A DNA stretch of 64,000 nucleotides from Thysanoteuthis rhombus (Eukaryota; Mollusca; Cephalopoda; Oegopsida; Thysanoteuthidae). This document shows, piece after piece, positions 32,328 to 44,395 of the stretch. Each line of letters opens with the position of its first letter. Position 1 is the stretch's first letter. The DNA lies in assembly GCA_963457665.1 (NCBI GenBank), contig OY735228.1, positions 1,851,673 to 1,915,672 on the forward strand, in the 5' to 3' direction. Both the position numbers and the translations under genes were made by a program. Under the pieces are notes generated by a model. It made no database searches. It was not told the DNA's origin and saw only the letters and a program-made list of their open reading frames with translations.

Positions 32328-33437
32328 TTTCAGGGGAGGATTTCAATGATCCCCTGAAACATTGAAGGCATTGAACTTCGACACAAAACCGTTAATCATT
32401 CAGTGAATTTTGTACACGAATCGGATAGGGCCAGATTCAAGTTGCAAGGGGCCCCTGGCTGTAATTCAATCATTAGTTTAAGTAAATGAGGAATTCTATT
32501 GAACTGAATTGTATGTAAACATTTAATTTGATCCACATACTTATAATTACATTAAAATCTTCTTTAAACATTTTTTTCTCTAACATCCACCGTCACATCT
32601 TAGTAGGGTGGATATTTGAAAGGCCACTCTAGAAAGGAGGATATTAAAGTGATTAAACCATACTAATACTGACTATCAAGTAGATAGTAATTTAGATTTA
32701 ACAATGATTAGAACGATGATAATCATGGTAATTATTAAAACATTAGCATAATCAAGAGAATGTAATTGGAAACATTAACCTTAAATTCGAACATTCACAT
32801 AAATAAAATGTCTATAGTTATTAATATAATCATGTACGTACTCTTTGATCAATATTGAGGTACATGATGCTTTCAATACTTGGTCTGGTTCCCAAAAGAT
32901 GAATGGACATTTTTCATTGGTTGTTTATCAGATCCTGTACAGGCAGAATCAACCAATCAAATTCCTGGTTGAATTTCGACGGAATGGAATTAGGTTCTAA
33001 AATAAATTTAATGAGTCAGCAACAATTCTTGGGGAAAAAAAATGCTCCACCCTAAATTTATAATAAAAACTCTGTAACTTAATTTTACGAGATGCTATGA
33101 AGATATTTTTTTTTCAAATTCAGATGAGAGAAATATATCGATAAAAAAAAACTGATAATGGTTGATTTTAATAGAAAAATAAATCAAGATGATATTACTA
33201 CTAATACTACAAGATGGAAAGCATCTAAAATTAAGATGACAAGAAATACTTGTCAAAAATAAATGTTTGACAACGAATGTTTCATCTAATGATAAATAAA
33301 TCAGGATAATATTATTACTACTACTACAACTAATGTATGTAAAAACAATAATAAACGTGGTGCCAGATGATCAACGAGGGATAAATCAAGAGATTATCCT
33401 CTATTCTTTATTTCCAATCAGCACTGTTTACTCAGTA
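32328..33437. other. no gene recognised
   Basis: AT-rich. 'ggatagggccagattcaagttg' near 32.43 kb resembles the degenerate 'gggccagat' ends at 49.93 kb and 12.19 kb. Confidence 0.35.
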
Positions 33438-33787
33438 CTGTCGAGTGGTGGTTCTGAAACTCGGGTCCAAGAAATAATGACTGGGGTCTGCATCAGTATT
33501 CTTTTTGAATCCAGTATTACAAATCTCGTGGCAGAGAAACAACATCATCCATTGCACAGCTACCAAAAAACACAGTTATTGTCCACAGACCTGTACCAAA
33601 TATCAGAAGTCAATTGAATGTCATCCATTTAGGATAAGTATGATTCTTAAAGGTCAAAAATTGTTTATTATTGTATTTTATTGATTACAGTCTAAAAAGT
33701 AAGTGCTAAAAATAGCGATCGGCCAGAATTTTTAATTCATAGAAGCAGTCCTTGAGTTTGCAAGGTTTCAGAACCACTGCTGTAGAA
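33438..33787. mobile_element. hAT-like MITE
   Basis: Ends TGGTGGTTCTGAAAC (33446) and GTTTCAGAACCACTG (ending 33779) are inverted repeats of the hAT type. Flanking 8-bp sequences ctgtcgag and ctgtagaa match at 6 of 8 positions. The interior has a 94-residue open stretch crossing the left end (33333-33617), not a transposase. Confidence 0.6.
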
Positions 33788-34058
33788 TGATGGTCTAAGT
33801 GATGCACAATGAAATATAACTAACAAAAATTTAAGCTGAAAGAAAAAACGGGTCAAAAAATGATAACGGATATCTCCTGTTACATCTGAATCATGAGAGA
33901 ATGGCAATGTACAATAAAAAATATCTAAGATCCAAAATTCCTTCTGAAAGGCATTCACACATCTAGGTTCTAGGTTGGGGGTGAGACTTATCAAACACTA
34001 ACTTAGAAAAATGTCCTAAACTTCAACTTATTCTATGGAAGAACTTAAAAAACAATTT

Positions 34059-35207
34059 TATAAGGTTGGTGCAAAATTAATTGCGTTCTTTCAACATCAA
34101 CTTAAAAGCAGTAGATCTCTGCTTGGAATAAAAGAAGTTCATTGAAATGAGAACCTTCAGAATCTACCCATTTTTGCAAACTAAAATCCATTTATTCCAG
34201 AAGTATAGAATTCTGGGGTTCTTGAACCAATGAATTCTTAGAATTCTTAAAAGGCGTTTCGAATTGATGCTTGGCTTTTGGAGACCTTCTCTTGTAGGAA
34301 ATGGTCTAAATGTTTCGAAAAAATGGCAGTAATGGCGAATTTTTTTCATTCTAATCCAAATTGTACGGCATCCAGTAGTCAAACTTTTTTTGCTTAGCCA
34401 ATTTGGTGTAAGCATTCAACTGTTGAATGGTCAACGTTTAGTTCTCCTGCAACCTCTTGAGTTACTTTACATGGGTCTGCCTCAATAATGAATGTTGTCA
34501 ATCACAGAAAGATGTCCACAACTCACCTCATCATCAAAGCTCTCTTGTCCATTTAAAAATTTTTGGAACCAATTTTAAGCAACACGTTCATTGAGAGCCT
34601 CCACGCCAAATATTTGGTTGATGTTGCAAGCAGTTTCCAGTGCTTTAAGAATTCATGCAATGAAATGGCTCAAAATTGCTTTTTTTACCATCTTTGATAT
34701 GGCAACCACAAATAAATCAAAATAAATAGTGAAAACAAAATATTTAACTTGAATGAACCGAGCAAAATTCATGCTTCAAAATGGTATATTCCATGAACTT
34801 AGATGAATGATAGTTTAGTATATCTCTGAATTTTTGAGATGAGGTATTATTATTATTAACATGGACACATAGCTTGGTGGTTACAGAACCAGACAAAATT
34901 ACTGCAAGTTATCTGATGGTTCTAGGTTCAATCCCAGTGTGAGACAATAATAATACTACTAATGCTAAGAAGGGAGTGCGGTCAATATACCCCCGTCGGT
35001 TAAATAAAGGATCGGTTTGTTACTTCCCCACACCTACCAGATGATACCTGATGAAGGCTGTAGAGTACAACAGCCGAAACGTTGTATGAAAAACAACCAA
35101 GATGAGGATAGTCCAAATATTAATAGAAATAAATGATAGTTTATTGAAAAATAAACATTAAAGTTTAGAATAATAAAAAACACAATTTTTTTTGCACCAA
35201 CCTAATA
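34059..35207 (-). mobile_element. mariner-like transposon (Hsmar1-like ends), deleted
   Basis: The left end AAGGTTGGTGCAAAATTAAT (from 34061) and the right end (complement TTAGGTTGGTGCAAAA, to 35205) match the classic cecropia-type mariner terminus, with TA on both sides. On the - strand the translation gives MVKKAILSHFIA, then LETACNINQIFGVEALNERV and NWFQKFLNGQESFDDE, the helix-turn-helix region of mariner transposase. Later residues include KKV and YWMPYNLD. Several stops and frame changes and a large internal loss leave about 0.82 kb of mariner sequence against about 1.3 kb in intact relatives. A SINE is nested inside. Confidence 0.9.
34806..35143 (+). mobile_element. tRNA-derived SINE nested in the mariner
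   Basis: The perfect 12-bp duplication aatgatagttta (34806-34817 and 35132-35143) brackets a SINE. It has an A-box region 'catagcttggtggttacag' and B-box 'ggttctaggttcaatccc' (good match to GGTTCGANTCC). The tail domain is 'ctgatgaaggctgtagagta ... gccgaaacgttgtatgaaaa ... gaggatagtcc'. This domain recurs at 10.1 and 14.2 kb. The nesting shows that the SINE inserted after the mariner. Confidence 0.85.
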
Positions 35208-35336
35208 GTTTTGTTTCACACCAGTTGAAAAGCATGAGTAAACAATGTCGAGGCAACCTAGCAGTCATGTTGCCTTGTTACATGGTTTCATGGGAAGAGC
35301 AATCCGTTATTTTGAACTTTCTACCACTATCTACAC

Positions 35337-35700
35337 CAGTGTTTCTCAAACTTTTTTTGACTCCCACCCACTTTTACAGCATATAATCCCTCAGCACCCC
35401 CTCCATTATGAAATCTGTCAAAAATGATACATTGAAAATTGAATTAAAAATTTTTGTTGAAATTTTATTCATCTGAACAAATTAACAGAATTCTTTAAAC
35501 CAGAAAACATCTGAACTTGGAACAGCTTGACTGTGAAATCTTTTCAGACACTTGATTCTATGTGTAGGATTTGTATTTTTTGCTCCTTGCCGACATTCAA
35601 GACACAATTCTTAACCTGTTCCTAGAAGGGTAGAAGAACTAGGCACAAAAAATTGTGGGTATACAGAAGTGACTCAGCAAACAACATTTTGTCTGAAGAC
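35337..35700 (+). mobile_element. hAT-like left end
   Basis: CAGTGTTTCTCAAACTTTTT followed by 'tcccacccacttttacagc' and 'cagcaccccctccattatg' is a classic hAT/Charlie-type terminus, preceded by the possible target atctacac. No matching right end was found, so the 3' limit is arbitrary. Confidence 0.55.
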
Positions 35701-35949
35701 TATTCTTTTCATCAGGAAGCAGGATGGACACTTAAAAACCTATGAGCGTTAGTGGCTCTTTGTTTTTACTTCAATTATTGCCATTTCGTTTCTCATCATA
35801 AAGCTGTTGAGTATGTTTTGGTCTTCAATGTGATTAATAGAAAAAAAAGGATCTATTGAGTTTTGAAGTTTCTACATGAAGCGAGAACAGCCTCATTTTC
35901 TACCTGCTGAGCCACTCAAAATAACTGGAGTGCATACTTGTTTCTGAGC

Positions 35950-35950
<1 letters not shown>

Positions 35951-35987
<37 letters not shown>
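35951..35987. repeat. (AT)n microsatellite
   Basis: About 36 bp of AT dinucleotide. Confidence 0.95.
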
Positions 35988-35993
<6 letters not shown>

Positions 35994-36138
35994 TTGTATA
36001 TATGTATATATTCATTCAGAAGCCCATAAACTGAATGGACATGAATAATTAACATCAATGGCCCACTCAACTGAAGCAAATCTTATTAAAGAGAACTTGA
36101 TTATGTTTTCATGGATACCATTCTCTCTGCTCTGAATC

Positions 36139-36425
36139 AGCCCGGGCAGTGGTCCTCAACCACTGAGCTGTAGACCTATTCAAGGCCACAAAGCTTGTGT
36201 TACTGGGCTGGGAGGAAACAATATGATTAAGCATTATTTCTTTGTGAATTAAAAAAAAATCAATCTTGGATATTGATAATAAATTTGTTCGATAAACCCT
36301 TTTAGGAAATGAAACTGAATGTCTCTAGTTGTGATTAACACCCCTCCATAGGCCAGTCCACAAGAACATTTACAACATGAAAGTATTTTGCGGAGTAAAA
36401 AAGATTGGGGACTCCAGAGCTCAGA
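36139..36425. mobile_element. hAT-like MITE
   Basis: Ends CAGTGGTCCTCAACC (36147) and GATTGGGGACTCCAG (ending 36417) are inverted repeats of the hAT type. Flanking octamers agcccggg and agctcaga share 5 of 8 bases. A small hairpin (gatagcc-ttgt-ggctatc) follows outside. Confidence 0.5.
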
Positions 36426-37553
36426 TAGCCTTGTGGCTATCCGAGCTGATCTTAAATTAAGCAAATCCCATCATGAAGGACTTGCTTGTATTTTTAGGGA
36501 TACTTCTCTCTCTATGCTGGATCAGGTAGAGTTGCTTTGAGGCAAGTAAGGCCTTTTAAGGAGTTTTGCTTCAACACAATCATGACACTGCTTTAAAATA
36601 GAACTTTGCGTACAATCCAGACAAAGTAATGATCTTTGACAAAGAAAAATAGATTTCAGAGAAAAAAAATGTCAGTTCAAAACTTGAGAAAGAATTAATT
36701 TTTGTTTTAAAAGTTTTGATTTTTTCCTTTTTCATAGAATCGAGAAAAATAGATTCTAATTTCGACTGTGGTGATCGAGTTCTGCGGCAGTCTGATAACA
36801 GGGATATTCTGATATTCTGCTTCTAGTTTCCTCTCTTAAATACAAATGTTTCTTTATCCAAACACGATCCATTCAGTTATTGACTTTTACAAATTGATAT
36901 CAATTAGGGAAGACGAGTAACAGTTAGTTTGTTTTTTTTTTTCCCTGACAGACAAAATTAAACTTTGGACAAATGAGAAATAATTGAAATTTTGCTGAGA
37001 AGAAAGAGGGTAGAAAGAGAGAGAGAGACGGAAGAATGATTGTTATGATGCTAATGTCTCAGTTTGGCTACAGCAGCCACTTTCTTCCCGATCAATATTT
37101 CGGAAAAGCCACCAACTGCACCATCATCCAAAAATATTAAAAATTCATTTTTCTGCCTTCAACACAAGAAATGTCAGGTCATTCGTATTGACTGACACAA
37201 AATCAGAACATTAATAAATTAAAAAGAAAAAAAAAAAAGAATTAATTGAAAAAAAAAAAATCTATCTATATAATGAACTGTGTGACTTTTTCTGTTTGTT
37301 TCTCTGTCCATAACACTGGACTCTTCCATTTAAAGAAACATTTACACTGATAAAAAAAAATCCCCCACCCACTTCAATGAGTTCAGTCACTTTTTATGAA
37401 GACTTCAGATGAAATTGATACAACATGAACACTTTTTTTACACTATCAACAGCTTTGAGGTAGTGAACCACTAAGTGAGTGAGAGAATGTGAATAAAATG
37501 CTTGAATACCACAGAAACATGGGTAGATATTTTTACCAAATGCATTGATGCCT

Positions 37554-37555
<2 letters not shown>
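36426..37555. other. no gene recognised
   Basis: AT-rich DNA with poly-A runs near 37.23-37.26 kb. Nothing coding. Confidence 0.4.

Positions 37556-37602
<47 letters not shown>
37556..37602. repeat. (AT)n microsatellite
   Basis: 46 bp of AT dinucleotide. Confidence 0.95.
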
Positions 37603-37608
<6 letters not shown>

Positions 37609-37920
37609 TTTCTTAAAAAAAATGATCTCACAGAAATCCAAATAAACCTGTAAATTTCATCACTAGTAATAACTGTTTCTGTTAAACCCTTTTCCCCCCA
37701 AAGGAACATAAGCTATTAACAGTCATTAATGATTTCTGTAACAAACTGGGTTTTGAGGTCTACAATTGTTAGAGCTATCCCTACCCCTTGCAGGGTCACC
37801 CATCAAAGTAATGATCAGGTTTGACATTGCTCAACTTCAACAATCTTATGAGAACCGGAGTGATTAGGACAAAAGCGTCATGGAAAAAAACTGTTGGAAA
37901 GAAAGAAAGAAGAAAAAAAC

Positions 37921-38255
37921 GGTCTGGTTAGACACTCAATAGGAACTGTCATGTGACCAACACGTTGGAGGTGATCAATTAAAAAATTGGCAAAAGACAT
38001 GATCAATGAATAAGTTACTTATCTCACCTTTTGTTGGGCTGTGATCACTAAAAAAGTTTGAATATCCAAAAAACAAGCATGGAACTGCTGGACACAAACT
38101 GAGAGACCGATTTAGTATAAATTTAACATGTAAATTGACCCCCCCCAACCTATTTTGGAGAGGAATTTTCAAAAAAATAAAAAATAAAAAAAAAGGAGTA
38201 AGCTACATAAAAACTGAAAATACCTATGTTGACAGTTTTGTTTGACAGTTTCCAA
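37921..38255 (+). repeat. dispersed repeat family A, copy 5
   Basis: Begins GGTCTGGTTAGACACTCAAT and keeps 'gaccgatttagtataaattta' and 'gttgacagttttgtttgacag'. The segment before the 'gctccattggtgcagcc' block found in other copies is deleted. Confidence 0.85.
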
Positions 38256-38411
38256 AAAGCCGATTTCAGTTTTGCCACAATCAAGAGAAAGCTCGAGGCA
38301 CCAAGTGTCTACGTAGAGGAGACGAGAACAAAACGAAGAAGTCAACAAAAATATCCCCCAAAAATTGCAGTGCCAAAATCTGAAATAAATCAGATGCTTC
38401 TCTTTTCTTAA
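38250..38411 (+). CDS. possible terminal exon, product unknown
   Basis: Directly after family A copy 5, an acceptor-like 'gccgatttcag' precedes a lysine-rich frame reading ATIKRKLEAPSVYVEETRTK, then PPKIAVPKSEINQMLL and stop. The composition is protein-like but short, and no family was recognised. Chance is a strong alternative. Confidence 0.15.
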   Translation, partial: FQKADFSFATIKRKLEAPSVYVEETRTKRRSQQKYPPKIAVPKSEINQMLLFS

Positions 38412-38925
38412 CTCCCAGACATTATTCAAAGAGAACGGTTTGCAACCGACAGTGATATCTTATGTGAAGAACAGAATATGAGAAGTAGCGACGGGAAGGG
38501 GGGGGGGTAAGAAGGGGGGTAGGAACGGATTGAAAGAGATCGCGGGGAGAGGGGGCTAAGAGAACAGCAGTTTCAAGTGGGGAATTATTGATTAGTTACA
38601 ACAGAGCAAACGTTGGTTCTGTTCCATCTTTTTTTTTTTTTCTCTTCTCTCCTCTTGCTTATAGAAGAATACATGCTGCCATCAAGAATCGTGTCTGCTG
38701 TATGTCATCAGATTACGATGTCTTTGAATCTAAATTTGGGTTCTGAACAAAAGGAAGGAAATTTTTTAGTTGTCTCTTCTAAACAGACATTACGCATTCC
38801 TAACCAAATTTGGGAGACATCGATACAGTAATACCCCGTTGAGGACCAGTTAGCTATAGCGCTCTTCAAATATTTTTATATTTCATAATAAATTTAGTAA
38901 TGTCTAATTTCTGAAATTATCCTCT

Positions 38926-39235
38926 CGGATAGTGCAATGGTTAGCATGTCTGGCACACACACACAAGGTCCCAGGTTTGATTTACAGTATTAGCAAAGAG
39001 TGTGGAAAACTCTCAATTAGGACAATTTCCCAGGGCAGCTAATTGAATACACCATAGGCTGAGTGGTTAGGATGGAGATAATCCTTCAGCAGACTTGTAT
39101 CTTACCAAGGAGGTGGTCATAAAAACTTGTAGGAATAAAGTCCTGGTTTTGTCAAGACTTGAAACTTGCAAGGATCACTAAGCTGATGCAGGCAATGTAG
39201 TCTTCAAAGGGAGTTATCTCTTAAAAAGTCGACGA
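38926..39235 (+). mobile_element. tRNA-derived SINE, separate family
   Basis: A-box-like 'gatagtgcaatggttagcatg' and B-box-like 'ggtcccaggtttgattta' lie about 45 bp apart, as in tRNA. A body of about 230 bp follows, ending 'gaagggagttatctc'-like. It differs from the other SINEs of the window. Confidence 0.6.
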
Positions 39236-39372
39236 TTTACTAAATTTCCAAAATAAATGATGATAAAAGACAACATCATAAATAGTCTTCAAAATAACTA
39301 TATACTGTACACTTTGGTTAATGAGCCACGTGTACGAGAATAAACACATGCACAAAAATTTATCATGTAGTG

Positions 39373-39376
<4 letters not shown>

Positions 39377-39434
<58 letters not shown>
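39377..39434. repeat. (AT)n microsatellite
   Basis: About 58 bp of AT dinucleotide. Confidence 0.95.
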
Positions 39435-39436
<2 letters not shown>

Positions 39437-40135
39437 AAATCTTGTGATATTTCACCAGCCCTGGAAAGTAGCTACCAGATGAGATACACAGTACTGATCC
39501 ATTTTATCTTGTTGAGGCTCAACAACATCATATATTTTCAAATGATTGCTAGCACAATATTTTCAGTGGGATTCTTTTCATATCACTGTTGAAAATAGCC
39601 TATCAAGCTCTCTATCGAGACCTTTATAATAATTCATATGTTATACTGATCCTTTGCATTTTTAGGAAGGTTTCCAGAACCCTAACAAAGGTATCACTGT
39701 AAAAGATACAGAAATGAGAAAAGATTGCATTATATATAGGGTCAATTATTCTGAATTGCTCCATTCCTGAAGACTCCTTGGGGAGCATAGGGCTGCTTGC
39801 AGTCCCTGAAGCAAGATGGCTTTTATGCCCCAAGATTTTTTTTCCTGTCAGAGAAACCTTCTCTTATATGGACTGCTTTACAGGGCTATGGGGCATCAAC
39901 TCAAACTTGCCAATTCTGTTTTCCATGCTCGTAACCATTACATGTTGATTTTTCACCATTATACATTGCTCCCTTAGGACCCAAGTGCCTCCCCTTTTGA
40001 GAATCACTGTTTTATAAGAATCTTTATTTGGGATCTCGGCAAAATGCTTTCGAGTTCATCTGCGGAAATAAGATTCAGTTGAAAAGAAAATTGGAGGGGG
40101 AGGCTAAGAAGAGACAGTTGGTGATCTGAATCTTC
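39435..40135. other. no gene; isolated hAT-like end near 40.0 kb
   Basis: 'cccttttgagaatcactg' at about 39.99-40.01 kb resembles a hAT right terminus, but no left partner was found. The rest is unremarkable. Confidence 0.3.
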
Positions 40136-40436
40136 TGAAGAGAAGAGGGAGAATAAGAGAGAGAGAGTGGGGGAGAATGACAGAGAGAGTGGGGGGAGAA
40201 TGACAGAGAGAGTGGGGGGAGAATAACAGAGAGAGTGGGGGGAGAATAACAGAGAGAGTGGGGGGAGAATAACAGAGAGAGTGGGGGGAGAATAACAGAG
40301 AGAGTGGGGGGAGAATAACAGAGAGAGTGGGGGGAGAATAAGAGAGAGAGAGTGGGGGAGAATAAGAGAGAGAGAGTGGGGGAGAATAAGAGAAAGAGAG
40401 TGGGGGGAGAATAAGAGAAAGAGAGTGGGGGGAGAA
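40136..40436 (+). repeat. 23-bp purine minisatellite
   Basis: Repeats of agagagtggggggagaataa plus cag with a 23-bp period, the AACAG variant in the middle and AAGAG at both ends. Pyrimidine-strand open frames of up to 150 residues are by-products. Confidence 0.95.
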
Positions 40437-42550
40437 AGGTGACAAGAGTGCAAATATTCAGTTTCATTTGAAAGGTTATAAGGGAAGCTTTCTCAAGTGT
40501 CTCGGGGTTCCAGATTGCAAGTAACATTTACTCGTGATCGTCCACCAACAACTAAATCTACTTACTACCAAGCCAACTGATAGTGCAAGCAATAATTTTC
40601 AAAAAATTCGACTGTGATTTATGCACGTGACAACTTGGGTCACTTTTTCGTGGCTTGAATTCCACCCCACGTACGACAAGGCTGAGTCATTCACGCTCTG
40701 CACCACTATGGTAAAACAGCCCTATTAAACCAAGCTATTCCAATCAAAATTATCTGTCTTAACAATAAGTGTTTTTTATACGCTGACAGGAGAAACACAA
40801 CCAATCACACTAATGCTTTTACTAAGTAATTAACTTGTTTATCCTCTGATCATTATACAAGGTCAGACCTAAATGTAGTAGAAATGATGAATATGTAGAT
40901 ATTAGTCCAAACTAGAACTTCTTAATTTGAAGTAAATTTACCCCTGGGGGTAAATTTACCAGTTGTGAGGGGTAAATTTTGGCATAGACAAACTAGCAAT
41001 ACACCTTCTGTTAATTAAAATTCTATTTCTATTTTTGTTTAATCATCTTAACACTCAAACTATCCGCAATTCTACACATGTATGTAAACATTGAAACTAT
41101 TCACAAAATCAATTACGGATGCACAGAAGGGAAAATATGTTAATGCCAGTAAAAAGCAACAGACAGTAAAAGCTTTTTCAGTATCAAGTAGAGAAGGTAG
41201 TTCCGACTGTAAATCATGAAGTTTCACACCCTCATTCAATATTAGAAATGGCACACAAATGAAAAGAAATAAGAATTAGGACGAGACACAGATCAGTTGT
41301 AATCAATTCTGTTCCCTTTTCAGCATCCATAATTGATTTCATCAATGGTTAAAAGATTTTCATTCACGAAACATAGGATGGCCAAACTAAATGTTCTTTG
41401 CCCTTTCAGACATATATAGAGAGACAGGGAAGAAACGATAAGGAGGGCATTATTTTCAGTTTGTCAGTCAGTGACAGTCATCGCTAGTAGAAATGCTTGC
41501 ATAACTGAAGAGCAACAGCTCAAGATTCAAATCATGATTTCAAGGTTTTTACATATATAGGTCACATGAACAAGTCATATAGATAAAATATCATCTATCG
41601 TACAGGATCTATTAGAACCTATGAACCAAGACCCCCAGGCTCAGCTGGTCAAGACACCATCATATTTATGTGTGTCTAAGACATACTTCAGTGTAATTCA
41701 CATCCTGATTTTCATCTTTGTATCAAGTAGAGATATTTTCTATTCAAATTTTACTGATTATTCTATCATCAAAACATCCATCCATTGCAGATACATTGAA
41801 AAAAAATCCTGCACATGCATACCTGTAATAAAAAATGGAATAACACTTCTAGAAAAAATAATAACGTTAATTCTGGAGCTAGATTCTCAACTCCAAGTCG
41901 AAGTTGCACCTAAACTTTTTAAACAAAAAATTGATACCAAAAACTGAAATTCATACATGAGTGAATGTAACAGAGTTTTCTTTTAAAGTACTAACCTCGT
42001 TTTGATACCAAGAGTAAACGTCTGTGTTTTAGAAAAGAGTTTCATAAATTTGTATTTTTTTCAAAGAGTTTTCCGGACTACTCATTATTTTTGTTGTGAC
42101 CATGTTTCGGCTAATCCATTCAGCATCCTTCTTCAGGTGAACTATCAGTACGTAGATGAAGGGACTCTTTTTCCAGCAGTGCTGAGTAAAAAAACAGATT
42201 TTTTCTTCTCTTAGCAACAGCACCTGTAATGTAGATTGCAGATGTTTTCAACCCCTTTGTTGGACAAAGACTTCCACACTGAGTCCATGTATCATAGCAA
42301 AAGTCACACAGAGTTAAAATCCACACTGGTTTGGCTTATACATTTAGCTGACAAGATGATGTAAGCTGATTCTTTCAATTTTCTTACTATCCATCAGCGC
42401 TCTTTGTTTCAGACTTCCTAGGTTTTAGTTGTTTTTTTGAGCTCCTAATCTTATTTCGAAGCAGCCATCTAAGCTTTAAAAAGTTGTCTCACACATAATG
42501 GTAGTAAAAATCAAATTCAGGTTATAATATGCTTTCTTTTTCTATTCCTT
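40437..42550. other. no gene recognised
   Basis: Contains a small palindrome (aaatttaccccTGGGGGTAAATTT) at about 40.93-40.97 kb. It also has 'gaagtttcacaccctcattc' at 41.22 kb, a half-match to the MITE end at 52.2 kb. The 108-residue open stretch at 41621-41947 is not protein-like. 'cctgaagaaggatgctgaat' (42.12 kb, - strand) resembles the SINE tail domain. Confidence 0.35.
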
Positions 42551-42870
42551 GTAGTTAGGAGCTACCACACCAGTAATATCTAGTGTCACTCGCTGGAGAT
42601 GAAGTAAAGACTATTCCAAGCGCTCCTATGATGACAGGTACAATAGTCATTTTCACTTCTGTTGTCTAACAAGGTCTTGCTATTTTTGCCTGCTTTTCAC
42701 ACAGTGTTTTCATGAAATGGTGACATCCACAATCTTCCTTTCTTCAACAATAAGTGGATCAGGTCTTTCAGCCTAAATTGGGAGATCCACTAACATTTTA
42801 AAGTCCCATGGAAGCATTTTAGCTTTAGAAAGAACTATCTCACTCCTAACAGTTGTATTTCTTGTTGTAT
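42551..42870 (-). mobile_element. non-LTR LINE fragment, distinct from RTE
   Basis: The - strand translates in shifting frames to MLPWDFKMLVDLPI, then AERPDPLIVEERKIVDVTIS and finally VKMTIVPVIIGALGIVF. This order matches the C-terminal 'WDFxIxTDxxIxxRRPDIVVxxKxxxxxxIIDVAxP ... KVxVIPVVxGALGxVxK' region of a widespread invertebrate LINE type, possibly with a restriction-like endonuclease segment (RPD...D). It is broken by several stops and frame changes. The clade is uncertain. Confidence 0.5.
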
Positions 42871-43889
42871 GAATCAAATATCTACGAGCAGGTGACAAGG
42901 CCATTTAACCTGACTAGTAGTAATTACCTCCTCCAACAAAGGATACGTACTCCCCAGTGTTTGTCCGTTAATTGTAGATAAGTATTTGATTTGATATTCA
43001 TTGAATTGAAATTTTTCTGAAGTTTTGTTAGTTTGACAATGTTGAAACATAGTGTACATAAATATTTTGTGATTTGAATAAAAGTTCATTCAAAATTTTT
43101 CCATTACTTTTTATGTTAAATTACTCTACATGAGGCTTTGTAATTAAGTATGATAAACTGCATTATAGTTGAAACTTTCAAGACATTCCAATCTCTTCTT
43201 CACATGTAATACCCATAATGCATTACAGTTCATTTTGAAATGATTGATGATATGTCTCTGATGAAGAATTATGACAAGCTTTTGTCACTGCATAGTTGGG
43301 GATCCATACTCGGATTGTTGAGTTTTTCATGACAATGACGTTGAGAGAGGTAGGTGTTCTCTGATTGTTTTCTAGTTGTGATTGAGTTCGGAGAGTTGAA
43401 AACATTTCAGTAAGGTGAGAAAAGCCAAAAAAAAAAAAAAGGAGAAAAATTTGAGTGAAAAAAAAAAGCAAGAAAAAGAGGTCTTGTCAGTTTTTTAAAA
43501 AAAAAAACCTCATTTCTCTGTGACACGTCATACAATTAAGAGAGCCCAGATAAGATTCAGTTAATAGTACCTCCTCACCTGTTGGAAGGTGTACTTGAAA
43601 GAAAAACAAAAGCAGAAAAAAAAACAGGTGAAAATAATCATGAGTCAATCTGACCACTGCCTTATCTTCCACAATGGATTAGGGGGTGTTTTTTTTACCT
43701 GGTTTCATAATCAGTGGGAATCCCTCAGCAGGGTTGCCACTTGGTATCTGTCAAAGCCATATTCTCATTGGTTCTATAGTAAGGCACTCCCTTTGTTTCA
43801 TGATTGCAGAAATTCTAACCAGTGTCAAAATCAACTATGGATGCACAAAATGGCAATAAAGGGATGTAACTCAAGCTGTCATCAGTGTA
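42871..43889. other. no gene recognised
   Basis: Poly-A rich around 43.43-43.50 and 43.60-43.62 kb. Open stretches here are interrupted by homopolymers and unconvincing. Confidence 0.35.
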
Positions 43890-44040
43890 ATCATCAGTCT
43901 TCTATCGTCCGTCGTTAGACATAGACCTTCCCCAGGATTCACCACAATTCTCTATCATGGGCATCGCGGAGCCAGTATTTTCTGAATTTGTCTGGTACAT
44001 CTGTCCATCTTGTATTCTGTCCGTTTTGTATTCAGTCTAA
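43890..44040 (-). mobile_element. RTE-like LINE 3' end fragment
   Basis: The - strand ends 'ctggggaaggtctatgtctaac', then gacggacgatagaagactgatgat. About 140 bp match the copies at 4.3 and 44.7 kb. Confidence 0.65.
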
Positions 44041-44077
44041 GTGACAGATTGTCATTGATTGTAAGTTGTCAAGTTCA

Positions 44078-44150
44078 ACATTTGCTCACCTGATGTTGAA
44101 AGTGATACACAACTTATATGTGACTTTTTCAACACTGAATGAGCAAATGT
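44078..44150. repeat. imperfect hairpin
   Basis: 'catttgctcacctgatgttg' pairs with 'caacactgaatgagcaaatg' across about 25 bp of AT-rich loop. Confidence 0.7.
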
Positions 44151-44221
44151 ACAGAAAATTCACAAAAGAAAAATACCAATCAATACACAAATAATATTGT
44201 TATAGCATTGAATAAATTAAA

Positions 44222-44395
44222 TAAACCCACTCAGAATTTGACCCCCTCTTTCTCACACACACCATTACCTATTTTTCAATAAAATTTCATGGAAATCCAT
44301 TCAGTACTTTCAAAGATATCATGTGGACTGACAGACAGACGAATAGATGTGATCATATACATACAGCTCTCCAACTCTACTGACAAAGATAAATC
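44222..44395 (+). repeat. dispersed repeat family B, tail copy 6
   Basis: 'tttcatggaaatccattcag', 'tttcaaagatatcatgtgga' and the GACAGACAGACG tail represent the 3' half. Confidence 0.6.
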
